DNA from: CAZTTG01 sp964615935
Lineage (GTDB): Bacteria; Planctomycetota; UBA1135; GCA-002686595
DNA length: 23,861 nucleotides
Assembly: GCA_964615935.1 (NCBI GenBank)
Contig: CAZTTG010000097.1
Location: 1-23,861, forward strand
Direction of reading: 5' to 3'
Part shown: positions 16,411 to 23,861 of the stretch, one piece after another
Numbering within the stretch: the stretch's first letter is position 1
Layout of the letters: each line of letters begins with the position of its first letter
Made by a program: the position numbers and the translations under genes
The notes under the pieces: generated by a model
Told to the model about the DNA's origin: nothing
The model's input: the letters and a program-made list of their open reading frames with translations, nothing else
Database searches by the model: none

Positions 16411-18600
16411 TCAGGGCGTCGAGTCGCCGCCCCCGGCCTCCCCGGGCTCCTCGGGAGCCGGCGGGGGCTCGTCCTGGTCCGCCTCGCCGCCCCCGACCAG
16501 GCTCCTGAGGCCGCCCACCACGGTCTGGAAGGCGTCGGCCGCGAGCTGGTCTCTCAGGTTCTCGGCCTGCTGGGCGAGGGAGATCAGGTCCTCCTCGGTG
16601 CGGATCGAGGGCAGGACGCCGAGGCCCGCGGCCTCCGGAGCAGGGTCTCCCTCCTCCCTCGCCGCGCGGCGCAGGACGAGCTGCCGCAGGGCCTCGGCCG
16701 GGGTCAGGGCCGGGTAGAGCCCCAGGGCGTCGTCCAGACAGAGGAGCGCCTTGCCGTAGTCCTTCAGGGCGAGGTGGCAGCGCGCCTGCTCGGTCAAGGC
16801 CCGCGCGGCCAGGAAGTTCTTCGTGCCCGCGGCCAGCGCCATGACGAAGGCCTGCCGCTGGTACCGGAGGGCCTCGTCCAGGCAGTAGCGGTCGGCGCTG
16901 GTCAGGAGATCGAGCTCCCCCAGCTCGCGGCACACCTTCCCCGCGTCGTGGAGGGCCTCGGCGGTGGGCGGGTACTCCTCCAGTCGCTGCCGGTAGATCG
17001 CCAGGGCCAGCTCGGGATCGCCCGTGCCGTGCGCGGTGACCGCCTGGAACGCGAGCTGGGTCTCGGGGTCCTCCGCGAACATGCCCTGGATGATGGCCAC
17101 GAAGAAGTTGCTCAGGACCGCCTCGCGCCCCTCCTCGCTCAGGCGCTGCGCGTACACGCGGATCACGTCCTGGGCCAGCTCGGGGTGCTCGGTGATGGGG
17201 AAGGCCTGCGAGAGGTTGTCCACCCGGTCCTCGGCCAGGGCCTTCTGGGCCTCCAGGCGTCGGAGCTCGGCGTCCTTCTCGGGTGTCAGGCGCCGCGGCG
17301 GTCCGAGCAGGTAGCGCATCTTGTCCGCGTGGGTCGCCAGGCGGTCGATCCTGCCCTGGTGGGTCCTCTTCTGGGATGCGGAGAGACCATCCAGGTACTC
17401 CTGCAGCAGGCGCCGCTCCTGCCGCAGGGCCCAGGCCCACTCCTCGTTCGCCTCGAGCAGGTCCTGCAGGGCGTTGACCACGCGCAGCCGGGCCTCGGCC
17501 TCCTCCCTCGTCGCCTCGGCCTTCTCGTAGAGCAGCTCGGCCTCGCGCTGCAGCCGCTCGGCCTTGCCCAGGTCGTCCTGGGTCTCCCGGAGCTGCTGGC
17601 TGGAGCCCGAGAAGGCCACCCACAGGGCGGCGATGACCACCAGCAGGACCCCGGCCACCCCGCTCTGGATCGGGTGCCGGCGCGTCCACCGCAGCGCGGG
17701 GTCGTAGAAGCGCGGGCGGGAGGCGCTGACCGCCTCGCCCAGCCGCGCCGCCTCGAGGTCGGCCACCAGCGCCGCCGCCGTGGCATAGCGCCGGTCGGTG
17801 TCCTTGGCCAGGCACTTGAGGAGCACCGCCTCCAGGTCGCGGGGCACGTCGTCGCGCTGCTTGCGCAGGAGGGCCGGCTGCTTGTGCAGGATGGCGTTCA
17901 GGATGGCCTGGGCGCTGGGGCCGGTGAAGGGCGGCCGCTGGGTCAGGAGCTCGTACAGGGTGGCGCCCAGCCCCCAGATGTCGCTGCGGCCGTCGATGCC
18001 CGCGGCCTCGCCCTGGATCTGCTCCGGGCTCATGTACAGGGGGGTGCCGACCAGGTCCCCCGACTCGGTCATGCTGCCCGCCTCGCGGGCGTCGATGGGG
18101 CGGGCCAGGCCGAAGTCGGTCAGCACCACGCGCTCCCCGTCGCGCAGCAGGTTGGAGGGCTTCACGTCGCGGTGCAGCACCCCGCGCGAGTGGGCGTGGG
18201 CCAGGGCCCCGGCCACGTCGATCCCGATCTGGAGCACGTCGCTGACGGCCATGGGCCCGGCCTTGAGCACCCGATCCAGGGCCGGGCCCTCGACGTGGCG
18301 CATGGCGAAGAAGTGCAGGCTGCCGGCCGAGCCGACCTCGTAGATGTCGACGATGTTCGAGTGCGACAGGCGGCCCATGGCCTCGGCCTCGCGCAGGAAG
18401 CGCCGGACCGTTCGCTCGCGCAGGGTCATGCTGGGCGGCAGCACCTTGATCGCCACCTGGCGCCCCACGCCGGCCTGGATGGCCTCGTACACGATCCCCA
18501 TCGACCCGTGCCCGATCTGGGCGCGGACCTCGTAGTGCTCGAGCTTGCGGTCGAGCGCCTCGGCCGTGAGCTCGCTCTGGAATACCTTCGTGTCAGGCAA
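16411..18600 (-). CDS. Membrane-anchored Ser/Thr protein kinase with coiled-coil/TPR-like tail
   Basis: This 729-residue protein is a Hanks-type (PknB-like) kinase. The cytoplasmic kinase domain (about 23-290) has all key residues: glycine loop GHGSMGIV (30-37), Lys52 in VAIK, Glu73, HRDVKPSN (143-150), DFG (162-164), GTPLYMSPEQ (185-194) and a DIWGLG segment (207-212). A single membrane span follows (about 313-330), so the C-terminal 400 residues should be extracytoplasmic: a long Glu/Arg/Leu-rich coiled coil (about 335-480) and a helical, TPR-like portion (about 500-660) with an acidic Pro/Gly-rich tail. The start is a TTG that overlaps the kdsA end by eight bases; no other start precedes the glycine loop, so translation is probably coupled to kdsA. 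The arrangement suggests sensing outside the membrane in an operon for lipid and LPS precursors. The substrate is unknown. Confidence 0.93.
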   Translation of the reverse strand: MPDTKVFQSELTAEALDRKLEHYEVRAQIGHGSMGIVYEAIQAGVGRQVAIKVLPPSMTLRERTVRRFLREAEAMGRLSHSNIVDIYEVGSAGSLHFFAMRHVEGPALDRVLKAGPMAVSDVLQIGIDVAGALAHAHSRGVLHRDVKPSNLLRDGERVVLTDFGLARPIDAREAGSMTESGDLVGTPLYMSPEQIQGEAAGIDGRSDIWGLGATLYELLTQRPPFTGPSAQAILNAILHKQPALLRKQRDDVPRDLEAVLLKCLAKDTDRRYATAAALVADLEAARLGEAVSASRPRFYDPALRWTRRHPIQSGVAGVLLVVIAALWVAFSGSSQQLRETQDDLGKAERLQREAELLYEKAEATREEAEARLRVVNALQDLLEANEEWAWALRQERRLLQEYLDGLSASQKRTHQGRIDRLATHADKMRYLLGPPRRLTPEKDAELRRLEAQKALAEDRVDNLSQAFPITEHPELAQDVIRVYAQRLSEEGREAVLSNFFVAIIQGMFAEDPETQLAFQAVTAHGTGDPELALAIYRQRLEEYPPTAEALHDAGKVCRELGELDLLTSADRYCLDEALRYQRQAFVMALAAGTKNFLAARALTEQARCHLALKDYGKALLCLDDALGLYPALTPAEALRQLVLRRAAREEGDPAPEAAGLGVLPSIRTEEDLISLAQQAENLRDQLAADAFQTVVGGLRSLVGGGEADQDEPPPAPEEPGEAGGGDSTP

Positions 18601-19447
18601 GGTCGGGAGTGGGGCAGCGCGCCTGGGCGCGGTGCACGGCCAGGACGCCGTCGAGCACGAGGGCGAAGTCGTCCAGCCGGATCATGTTGGGTCCATCGGA
18701 GGGAGCGCTGTCGGGGTCGGGGTGCACCTCGCAGAAGAGGCCGTCCACGACGCCGGTGGCGACCGCGGCGCGGGCCAGGACCGGCGCCATCCGGCGGTCG
18801 CCCCCGGTGCGGCCGCCCAGGCCGCCGGGCTCCTGGACCGAGTGGGTGGCGTCGAAGACCACCGGGTGGCCGATGGCCGCCAGGTGGGGGAGGCCGGCCA
18901 TGTCGACCACCAGCCGGCCGTAGCCGAAGCAGGTGCCCCGCTCGGTCAGCATGAGGCCCGCGGCCCCGGCGCCCTCGCACTTCTGCGCGGCGCCGCGCAG
19001 GTCCCAGGGGCTGACGAACTGGCCCTTCTTGATGTTGACCGGCTTGCCGGTCTCGGCCGCGGCCATCAGGAGGTCGGTCTGCCGGCACAGGAAGGCGGGG
19101 ATCTGCAGCACGTCGGCCACCTCGGCGGTCGCGGCGCACTGATCCGGCAGGTGCACGTCGGTCAGGACCGGCACCTCCACCCGGCGCCGTACCTCCTCCA
19201 GGATCCGCAGGCCCTCCTCCAGGCCCGGCCCGCGGAAGGAGTTGCCGCTGGTGCGGTTGGCCTTGTCGAAGCTCGACTTGAAGATCAGGGGCACCTCGCG
19301 CTCGGCGGCGATCTCCGCCAGGCGCTCGGCGGTGGAGAGGACCAGCTCGGGACCCTCCAGGACGCAGGGGCCGGCGATCAGGAAGAGCTGACCGCCGCCC
19401 AGGGTGCGGGAGGCGACCTCTACGGTGGGAGCGCTGTGGTCCGACAT
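18593..19447 (-). CDS. kdsA: 3-deoxy-8-phosphooctulonate synthase (Kdo-8-P synthase)
   Basis: KdsA condenses phosphoenolpyruvate with arabinose-5-phosphate to give Kdo-8-phosphate for the LPS inner core, so its presence argues for an outer membrane. The 284-residue protein shows IAGPCVLEG (24-32), FKSSFDKANRTS (56-67), IPAFLCRQTDLL (116-127), NIKKGQF (138-144), FDATHSVQ (198-205) and EVHPDPDSAPSDGPNM (240-255). Cys28, His202, Glu240 and Asp251 line up with the metal ligands of the metal-dependent Aquifex enzyme; the metal-independent E. coli type has Asn in place of this Cys. It is therefore predicted to be the metal-dependent class. The start lies 10 bases after the lipid kinase stop, and its end overlaps the Ser/Thr kinase start. 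Confidence 0.96.
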   Translation of the reverse strand: MSDHSAPTVEVASRTLGGGQLFLIAGPCVLEGPELVLSTAERLAEIAAEREVPLIFKSSFDKANRTSGNSFRGPGLEEGLRILEEVRRRVEVPVLTDVHLPDQCAATAEVADVLQIPAFLCRQTDLLMAAAETGKPVNIKKGQFVSPWDLRGAAQKCEGAGAAGLMLTERGTCFGYGRLVVDMAGLPHLAAIGHPVVFDATHSVQEPGGLGGRTGGDRRMAPVLARAAVATGVVDGLFCEVHPDPDSAPSDGPNMIRLDDFALVLDGVLAVHRAQARCPTPDLA

Positions 19448-19457
19448 GGGATGGGGG

Positions 19458-20438
19458 CTAGGGAACCAGGAGATTGTAGGGTTGGCTGGAGACCTCGATC
19501 TCGACCGGGGTCTCGCCGCCGACGTCGCCGTCGATCTGGTAGGGCACCGGTTGGGGGGAGCGCACCACGACCCGCCGTGCGCGCAGGAGCTCGCAGCTCC
19601 CGCCCGGAAGGCGGCCGGTCGCGAGTCGCAGCAGGTAGGGGATCATGCGGGTCAGGCGGCCCTCGCGGAAGAGGTAGACCTCGTAGAGGCCGTCGTCGCG
19701 CCGGCAGTCGGCCGAGAGGCGGAAGACGCCGCCGTAGTGGACCATGTTGCTGATCAGCACCAGGCCGTACTCGCCGGGGAGCAGCTCGCCGTCGACCTCG
19801 ATCGAAAGGCGCGGGGCCCGGTAGGAGGGCGCCGACTGGAGGAAGGCCCGCACCCAGGTCCACTTGGTGATGGGTCCCCGGCGCAGCCGGTCCACCTTGC
19901 GCGCCACCACCCCGTCGATGCCCACCCCGCAGACCAGGAAGGACAGCCGACCGTTGACGCGGGCCACGTCGATCTTCGCGGTGCGACCGCGCACGAAGAC
20001 CTCCAGGGCCCGGTCCACGTCCCGCGGCAGCCCCAGGTCCAGTCCCAGGGCGTTGGCGGTGCCCACCGGCACCATGCCCACCAGGTGGTCGGGAGAGGGC
20101 AGACCGCTGAAGACCTCTCCCAGGGTGCCGTCCCCTCCCACGCAGACCACCAGGTCGGTGTCGGGGGCGATCGAGGCCAGGCGCGCCCGGGCGTCCCCCG
20201 GACCCCGGGTCAGGTGCAGCTCGGCCGGCACGCCCAGGCGCGAGAGCCCCTCGAGGGTCTCTCGCCCCACCGACTCGCCGCGGCCGCGCCCGGCGATGGG
20301 GTTGGCGATCACCAGCGCCCGGCGGTAGGGCGCGTCGGGGTGCAGCCGGGAGCCGGGGCGAGCGCGGTCGACGAGGGACCGGGCTCGCGGTCCTTCGTCG
20401 GGCGGGAGGGAGCGGGGCTTCGGGGCTCGCGGCGGCAT
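19458..20438 (-). CDS. Diacylglycerol kinase-like lipid kinase (YegS/DgkB family)
   Basis: This 326-residue protein has the diacylglycerol kinase catalytic domain found in YegS, DgkB and sphingosine kinases: ALVIANPIAGRGRG (41-54), VVCVGGDGTLGEVFSGL (97-113), GMVPVGTANALGLDLGLP (121-138), a later GVGIDGVVARKV segment, and a C-terminal YQIDGDVGGETPVEIE stretch typical of the second beta-sandwich domain. It would phosphorylate a lipid such as diacylglycerol with ATP at the inner membrane face, returning it to the phosphatidate pool that CdsA uses. The ATG at 20438 was chosen because sequence further upstream runs into the palindromic element and is not conserved; the first 37 residues are Pro/Arg-rich and may be partly dispensable. 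It is the first gene of the operon with kdsA and the Ser/Thr kinase. The exact lipid substrate is not predictable. Confidence 0.9.
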   Translation of the reverse strand: MPPRAPKPRSLPPDEGPRARSLVDRARPGSRLHPDAPYRRALVIANPIAGRGRGESVGRETLEGLSRLGVPAELHLTRGPGDARARLASIAPDTDLVVCVGGDGTLGEVFSGLPSPDHLVGMVPVGTANALGLDLGLPRDVDRALEVFVRGRTAKIDVARVNGRLSFLVCGVGIDGVVARKVDRLRRGPITKWTWVRAFLQSAPSYRAPRLSIEVDGELLPGEYGLVLISNMVHYGGVFRLSADCRRDDGLYEVYLFREGRLTRMIPYLLRLATGRLPGGSCELLRARRVVVRSPQPVPYQIDGDVGGETPVEIEVSSQPYNLLVP

Positions 20439-20536
20439 GGTGGAGGATTCGGGCCTCGGCGGCCGGCGCGCAGGCGGTCGCGCCCCGAATGGTAACGCAA
20501 GGCGGCTTGACCGGAGTCGGCTCCGGCGATGAACTA

Positions 20537-20698
20537 CTGTCCTGTCCCTGAAGTCCGTGCACGTATCTCGCGCCCCTGGCGGCTTCTGGCGGCGTTGCAG
20601 CTCCTCCGAGTATTGCATGCGAATACGCGTCGTCGCTGCGCCTAGCCAGGATCCACCAGGGACGCGATCTACGCACACGGACTTCAGGGACAGGACAG
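20537..20698. mobile_element. 162-bp near-palindrome with perfect 23-bp terminal inverted repeats (MITE/REP-like)
   Basis: The left end (20537-20559) and right end (20676-20698) are exact inverted copies over 23 bases and carry the GTCCTGTCCC/GGGACAGGAC word. Inside, 20562-20580 pairs with 20655-20673 with a few mismatches. GCTGC/GCCAG segments further in pair again, and GTATT/AATAC closes an apex around GCATGC, so the whole unit can fold into one long hairpin. Two interior C-A mismatches become G-U pairs in a minus-strand transcript. It encodes no protein and shows no clear target-site duplication. It resembles a non-autonomous element mobilised by a transposase elsewhere (for example an IS200-like/RAYT enzyme); that origin is inference. 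Confidence 0.7.
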
Positions 20699-20729
20699 CA
20701 GCCGGCCGCCCCCGCCCCGCGCCATCTGC

Positions 20730-20811
20730 CCGGGCCTCAGGTTTTCCGGCCCGGCGCACGAAGAAGCCGGATTCGAGCGACCGCCCGGCCGCGCGGGCCC
20801 CCCGGCCCGCG
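20730..20811 (+). other. Two hairpins in the valS leader
   Basis: A 7-bp stem (20730-20736 with 20748-20754) and an 8-bp stem with a CCCC loop (20792-20799 with 20804-20811) lie between the palindromic element and the valS start. The second ends 36 bases before the ATG. No T-box-like sequence was recognised and no T-run follows either stem. They may simply reflect high GC or may influence valS expression. Confidence 0.35.
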
Positions 20812-20847
20812 AGGGCGCATGGCGACCCGCACCCGCAGAGACCAGCC

Positions 20848-23529
20848 ATGGAACTTCCTACGCGCTACGACCCCGGGATTCACGAGCAGGACGTCTACCG
20901 GGCCTGGGAGGAGAGCGGCGGCTTCCAGCCCGCCGCGCCGGCGGGCTCGCAGCGGGAGACCTACATGGTCGCCATCCCCCCGCCCAACGTGACCGGCATC
21001 CTGCACATGGGTCACGCCCTCAACAACACCACCCAGGACATCGCCATCCGCCACCGGCGCATGCTGGGCCACCCGACCCTGTGGCTGCCGGGCACCGACC
21101 ACGCGGGCATCGCCACCCAGGCGGTGGTGGAGAAGAAGCTCTACGCCGACGGAGGCCGGACCCGCAAGGAGATGGGCCGCGAGGCCTTCCTGGAGGAGAT
21201 CTGGAGGTGGAAGGAGGAGCACGGGGGGATCATCCTCGACCAGCTCCGCCGGCTGGGCTGCTCGTGCGACTGGACGCGCACCGCCTTCACCCTCGACCCG
21301 GAGCTCTCCCGCGCGGTGCGTGAGGCCTTCGTGCGCCTCTTCGAGAAGGGGCTCATCTACCGCGGCGCGCGGCTGGTCAACTGGGACTGCACCCTGCAGA
21401 CGGCGGTCTCCGACGACGAGATCGAGTACCAGACCCGCAAGGGCAAGCTGTGGTACATGCGCTACCCCCTGAAGGGGCGGCCGGGCGAGCACCTGGTGGT
21501 GGCCACCACGCGCCCCGAGACCATGCTGGGGGACACCGGCGTGGCGGTGCACCCCGACGACGAGCGCTACCGCCACCTGGTGGGCAGCGCCGCGGTGCTG
21601 CCCTTCCTGGACCGCGAGCTCCCCATCGTGGCCGACGACGTGGTCGACCCGGCCTACGGCTCGGGCGCGGTCAAGGTCACCCCCGGGCACGACCCGGCGG
21701 ACTGGGAGCGCGGCCAGCGGCACGAGCTCGAGACCGTGAACATCCTCGAGCCCGATGGCCGGCTGGCGGCGGTGTGCGGTCCCTTCGCCGGCATGAGCCG
21801 GGAGGCGGCTCGCAAGCGGGTGCTGGAGGGCCTGGAGGAGCGGGGCCTCCTGGAGAAGACCGAGGACATCCAGCACAACATCTCCGTGAGCGACCGCTCC
21901 AAGTCGCCCATCGAGCCCCTCATCAGCGAGCAGTGGTTCGTGCGCATGGAGCCCCTGGCGCAGCCGGCCATCCGGGCGGTGAAGGAGGGCGCGCTGCGCT
22001 TCTCCCCCGAGCGCTGGGCCAAGGTCTATCTGGACTGGCTGGAGAACGTGCGCGACTGGTGCATCTCGCGCCAGCTCTGGTGGGGGCACCGCATCCCGGT
22101 GTGGTACGACGAGGACGACGTGCCCTGCGCCTCGCGCGAGGACCTGGAGATCGGCTCGCCCCACCCGGTGACCGGCAAGCCCGTCGTGCGCCAGGACGAG
22201 GACGTGATGGACACCTGGGCCTCCTCCTGGCTGTGGCCCTTCGCCACCCTGGGCTGGCCCGAACGGACCGAGGACCTGGAGCGCTTCTACCCCACCCAGT
22301 TCCTGGTGACCGGCCGCGACATCATCTACCTGTGGGTGGCCCGCATGGTGATGGCCGGCTACGAGTTCCTCGACCACCTTCCCGAGGAGCGGCGCTGTCC
22401 CTTCGCGGTGTGCAGCATCAACCCCACGGTGCTCGACGCCGCGGGCAAGCGCATGTCCAAGTCGGCCGGCAACGGCATCGATCCGCTGGAGATGATCGAG
22501 AAGTACGGCGCCGACGCGGTGCGCTTCAGCCTGATGCTGCTCACCAAGCAGGGGCAGGACGTCAAGCTCTCGCGCGACAAGTTCGAGCAGGGCTGGCGCT
22601 TCGGCAACAAGATCTGGAACGCGGCCCGCTTCGTGCTGATGAGCCTGGAGGGCGAGCGCGGTCCGGGGACCGCGGCCGGCGCGGAGCGGCTGGAGGACCG
22701 CTGGATCCTCAGCCGCCTGGCCCGGACCCTGCGGGAGACCAGCCAGGCCCTGGAGGAGTACCGCCTCAACGAGGCCGCCACGGGCCTGTACCGCTTCCTG
22801 TGGAACGACCTCTGCGACTGGTACCTGGAGATCGTCAAGCCGCGGCTGGCCGATCCGCAGGATCCCTCCGGCCCGGCCGCGCGCGGGACCCTGGAGCGCG
22901 TGCTGGGCGATTCCCTGGCGATGCTGCACCCCTTCACGCCCTACATCACCGAGGTCTTGTGGAAGGCCCTCGGCCAGGTCATCGGACGCGAGGGCGGCGG
23001 GATGCTCATGAACGCCACCTGGCCCGACGGGGCCGGGCTGGAGGTCGACGAGCGGGCCGAGGCCGAGATGGAGACCATCCAGAGCCTGGTGCACGCCCTG
23101 CGCCAGGTGCGCATGCTCACCCAGGTCGGGGAGCGCAGGCCGCTGGAGGCCATCGTGGCGACGCGCAGCGAGGACGAGCGCCGGGTGCTGACCGAGCGCG
23201 AGGCGACGATCCGGGCCCTGGCCTACCTGGAGTCCTACCGGGTCACCGAGGAGGCCGCCCGGCCGCCGGGGACGGCGGTGGGGGTGGCCGGCGGCATGGA
23301 GGCCATCGTGTTCCTGGGCGACGAGGTCGACCTCGAGCGGCTGGGCGAGGTGCTCGAGTCGCGGGTCGACAAGGTGCGCCGGGGCATCGAGGGCGTCGAG
23401 AAGAAGCTCGCCAACCGGGGCTTCCTGGACAACGCCGATCCCGATCTGATCGAGAAGGAGCGCGGCCGCCGCGAGGAGCTGGCGGTGGAGCTGGCGCTGC
23501 TGGAGAGCAACCTGGAGGGGTTGAGGTAG
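20848..23529 (+). CDS. valS: Valyl-tRNA synthetase
   Basis: ValRS charges tRNA-Val and edits mischarged threonine. The 893-residue protein is full length for the bacterial type. It has the class I HIGH motif as HMGH in PPNVTGILHMGH (45-56), GTDHAGIATQ (82-91), the inserted CP1 editing domain (about 210-410), the RDWCISRQLWWGHRIPVW segment (about 403-421) and the KMSKS loop as RMSKS (535-539). A helical anticodon-binding domain follows (about 615-760). The C-terminus (about 820-893) is a charged coiled coil that contacts tRNA, as in other bacterial ValRS. The ATG was chosen at the conserved N-terminus; the frame is open further upstream only because it crosses the palindromic element. No clear Shine-Dalgarno is present. 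Confidence 0.97.
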   Translation: MELPTRYDPGIHEQDVYRAWEESGGFQPAAPAGSQRETYMVAIPPPNVTGILHMGHALNNTTQDIAIRHRRMLGHPTLWLPGTDHAGIATQAVVEKKLYADGGRTRKEMGREAFLEEIWRWKEEHGGIILDQLRRLGCSCDWTRTAFTLDPELSRAVREAFVRLFEKGLIYRGARLVNWDCTLQTAVSDDEIEYQTRKGKLWYMRYPLKGRPGEHLVVATTRPETMLGDTGVAVHPDDERYRHLVGSAAVLPFLDRELPIVADDVVDPAYGSGAVKVTPGHDPADWERGQRHELETVNILEPDGRLAAVCGPFAGMSREAARKRVLEGLEERGLLEKTEDIQHNISVSDRSKSPIEPLISEQWFVRMEPLAQPAIRAVKEGALRFSPERWAKVYLDWLENVRDWCISRQLWWGHRIPVWYDEDDVPCASREDLEIGSPHPVTGKPVVRQDEDVMDTWASSWLWPFATLGWPERTEDLERFYPTQFLVTGRDIIYLWVARMVMAGYEFLDHLPEERRCPFAVCSINPTVLDAAGKRMSKSAGNGIDPLEMIEKYGADAVRFSLMLLTKQGQDVKLSRDKFEQGWRFGNKIWNAARFVLMSLEGERGPGTAAGAERLEDRWILSRLARTLRETSQALEEYRLNEAATGLYRFLWNDLCDWYLEIVKPRLADPQDPSGPAARGTLERVLGDSLAMLHPFTPYITEVLWKALGQVIGREGGGMLMNATWPDGAGLEVDERAEAEMETIQSLVHALRQVRMLTQVGERRPLEAIVATRSEDERRVLTEREATIRALAYLESYRVTEEAARPPGTAVGVAGGMEAIVFLGDEVDLERLGEVLESRVDKVRRGIEGVEKKLANRGFLDNADPDLIEKERGRREELAVELALLESNLEGLR

Positions 23530-23535
23530 GGGGCG

Positions 23536-23861
23536 TACTCGGCGCGTGCGCGCTCCGCGCGCACGGCCTCGTCAGAGCCTGACGGGAGGCCGACGGGATT
23601 CCTGCCCCTGCGGGCGACTGCTGAGGCGTTGAGGCCGCGACCGACGCCAAGGCAGTCGGACGCGGTCTACTCGGCCGGCCCGCTTCGCGGGCGCGGCCTC
23701 GATGACACCTCACGGGAAGCCCGCGGGATTCCTGCCCCCACGAGCGATTCCTGCAGCCGGGAGGCACGGTCCACGGGATTGCAGCCTCGGACGGCTCAAC
23801 CGATTGTCTCGCCACATAGTCGGCGCGCCGGAGGCGCGCCTCCCGTGGCAAAACGGCGCAA
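23536..23861. repeat. Tandem REP-like hairpin repeats, right edge
   Basis: Two imperfect units of about 130-150 bp begin with TACTCGG at 23536 and 23668. Each continues with a GC hairpin with a 3-base loop (23545-23565, loop TCC; 23678-23692, loop TTC), then CGGCCTCG, then CGGGATTCCTGCCCC. A third, truncated unit has a perfect 8-bp hairpin with a GGA loop (23822-23840) followed by words matching the left edge of the window. No gene or terminator T-run is seen in these 332 bases after valS. The units look like dispersed intergenic repeats rather than coding DNA. Confidence 0.65.

Noticed and set aside
16774..18954. Plus-strand frame antisense to the Ser/Thr kinase
   Set aside because: No domain resemblance, while the minus strand has every kinase motif.
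20557..20847. Upstream extension of valS
   Set aside because: It runs through the palindromic element and two hairpins; the conserved ValRS N-terminus starts at 20848.
20439..20849. Upstream extension of the lipid kinase
   Set aside because: The frame crosses the same palindrome from the other side and is not conserved; ATG 20438 is sufficient.
23536..23861. CRISPR array
   Set aside because: Only two or three imperfect units of 130-150 bp with diverged hairpins; no short exact repeats with unique spacers.

Overview
The window is very GC-rich bacterial chromosome, densely packed with mostly housekeeping genes. An exported GspK-type pseudopilin, a kinase with a membrane anchor and long coiled-coil/TPR-like tail, a CHAT-TPR protein, a FliA/WhiG-type sigma factor, a Kdo-8-phosphate synthase (so a Gram-negative envelope) and near absence of Shine-Dalgarno sites together suggest an uncultured member of Planctomycetota or a relative. 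That placement is inference; no rRNA is present to confirm it.

Layout, left to right. 1-260: repeats and strong hairpins, no gene. 261-3380 (+): GspK-like pseudopilin, then an orphan hydantoinase B-type protein. 3506-9880 (+): purA, uppS, cdsA, then phoH, a short PgpH-type 7TM-HD protein and ybeY, with gaps or overlaps of a few bases at several junctions. 9881-10440: a gene-free leader of lower GC with several inverted repeats and a tandem direct repeat. 10441-13907 (+): a sigma-28-type factor, an intrinsic-terminator-like hairpin, then a secreted TPR-CHAT protein; these two genes have the only perfect AGGAGG ribosome sites seen in front of genes here. 13908-14733: gene-free, beginning with a strong terminator that points the 'wrong' way (minus strand). 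14734-16392 (+): a GAF/sigma-54 activator, converging on a minus-strand operon (20438 to 16411) of a diacylglycerol/lipid kinase, kdsA and a Ser/Thr kinase. 20439-20847: a divergent intergenic region holding a 162-bp near-palindrome with perfect 23-bp terminal inverted repeats. 20848-23529 (+): valS. 23530-end: tandem hairpin repeats of the same style as those at the left end.

Functional themes: envelope lipid and wall precursor supply (uppS, cdsA, lipid kinase, kdsA), RNA/ribosome maturation plus a possible cyclic-dinucleotide phosphodiesterase (phoH, 7TM-HD, ybeY), and regulation (sigma-28-type factor, sigma-54 activator, Ser/Thr kinase). The most unusual parts are the exported CHAT-TPR protein with its backward-facing terminator and silent flank, the structured sigma-factor leader, the palindromic element upstream of valS, and the hairpin repeats at both window edges. 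No tRNA, rRNA, CRISPR array, integrase or transposase gene was seen.
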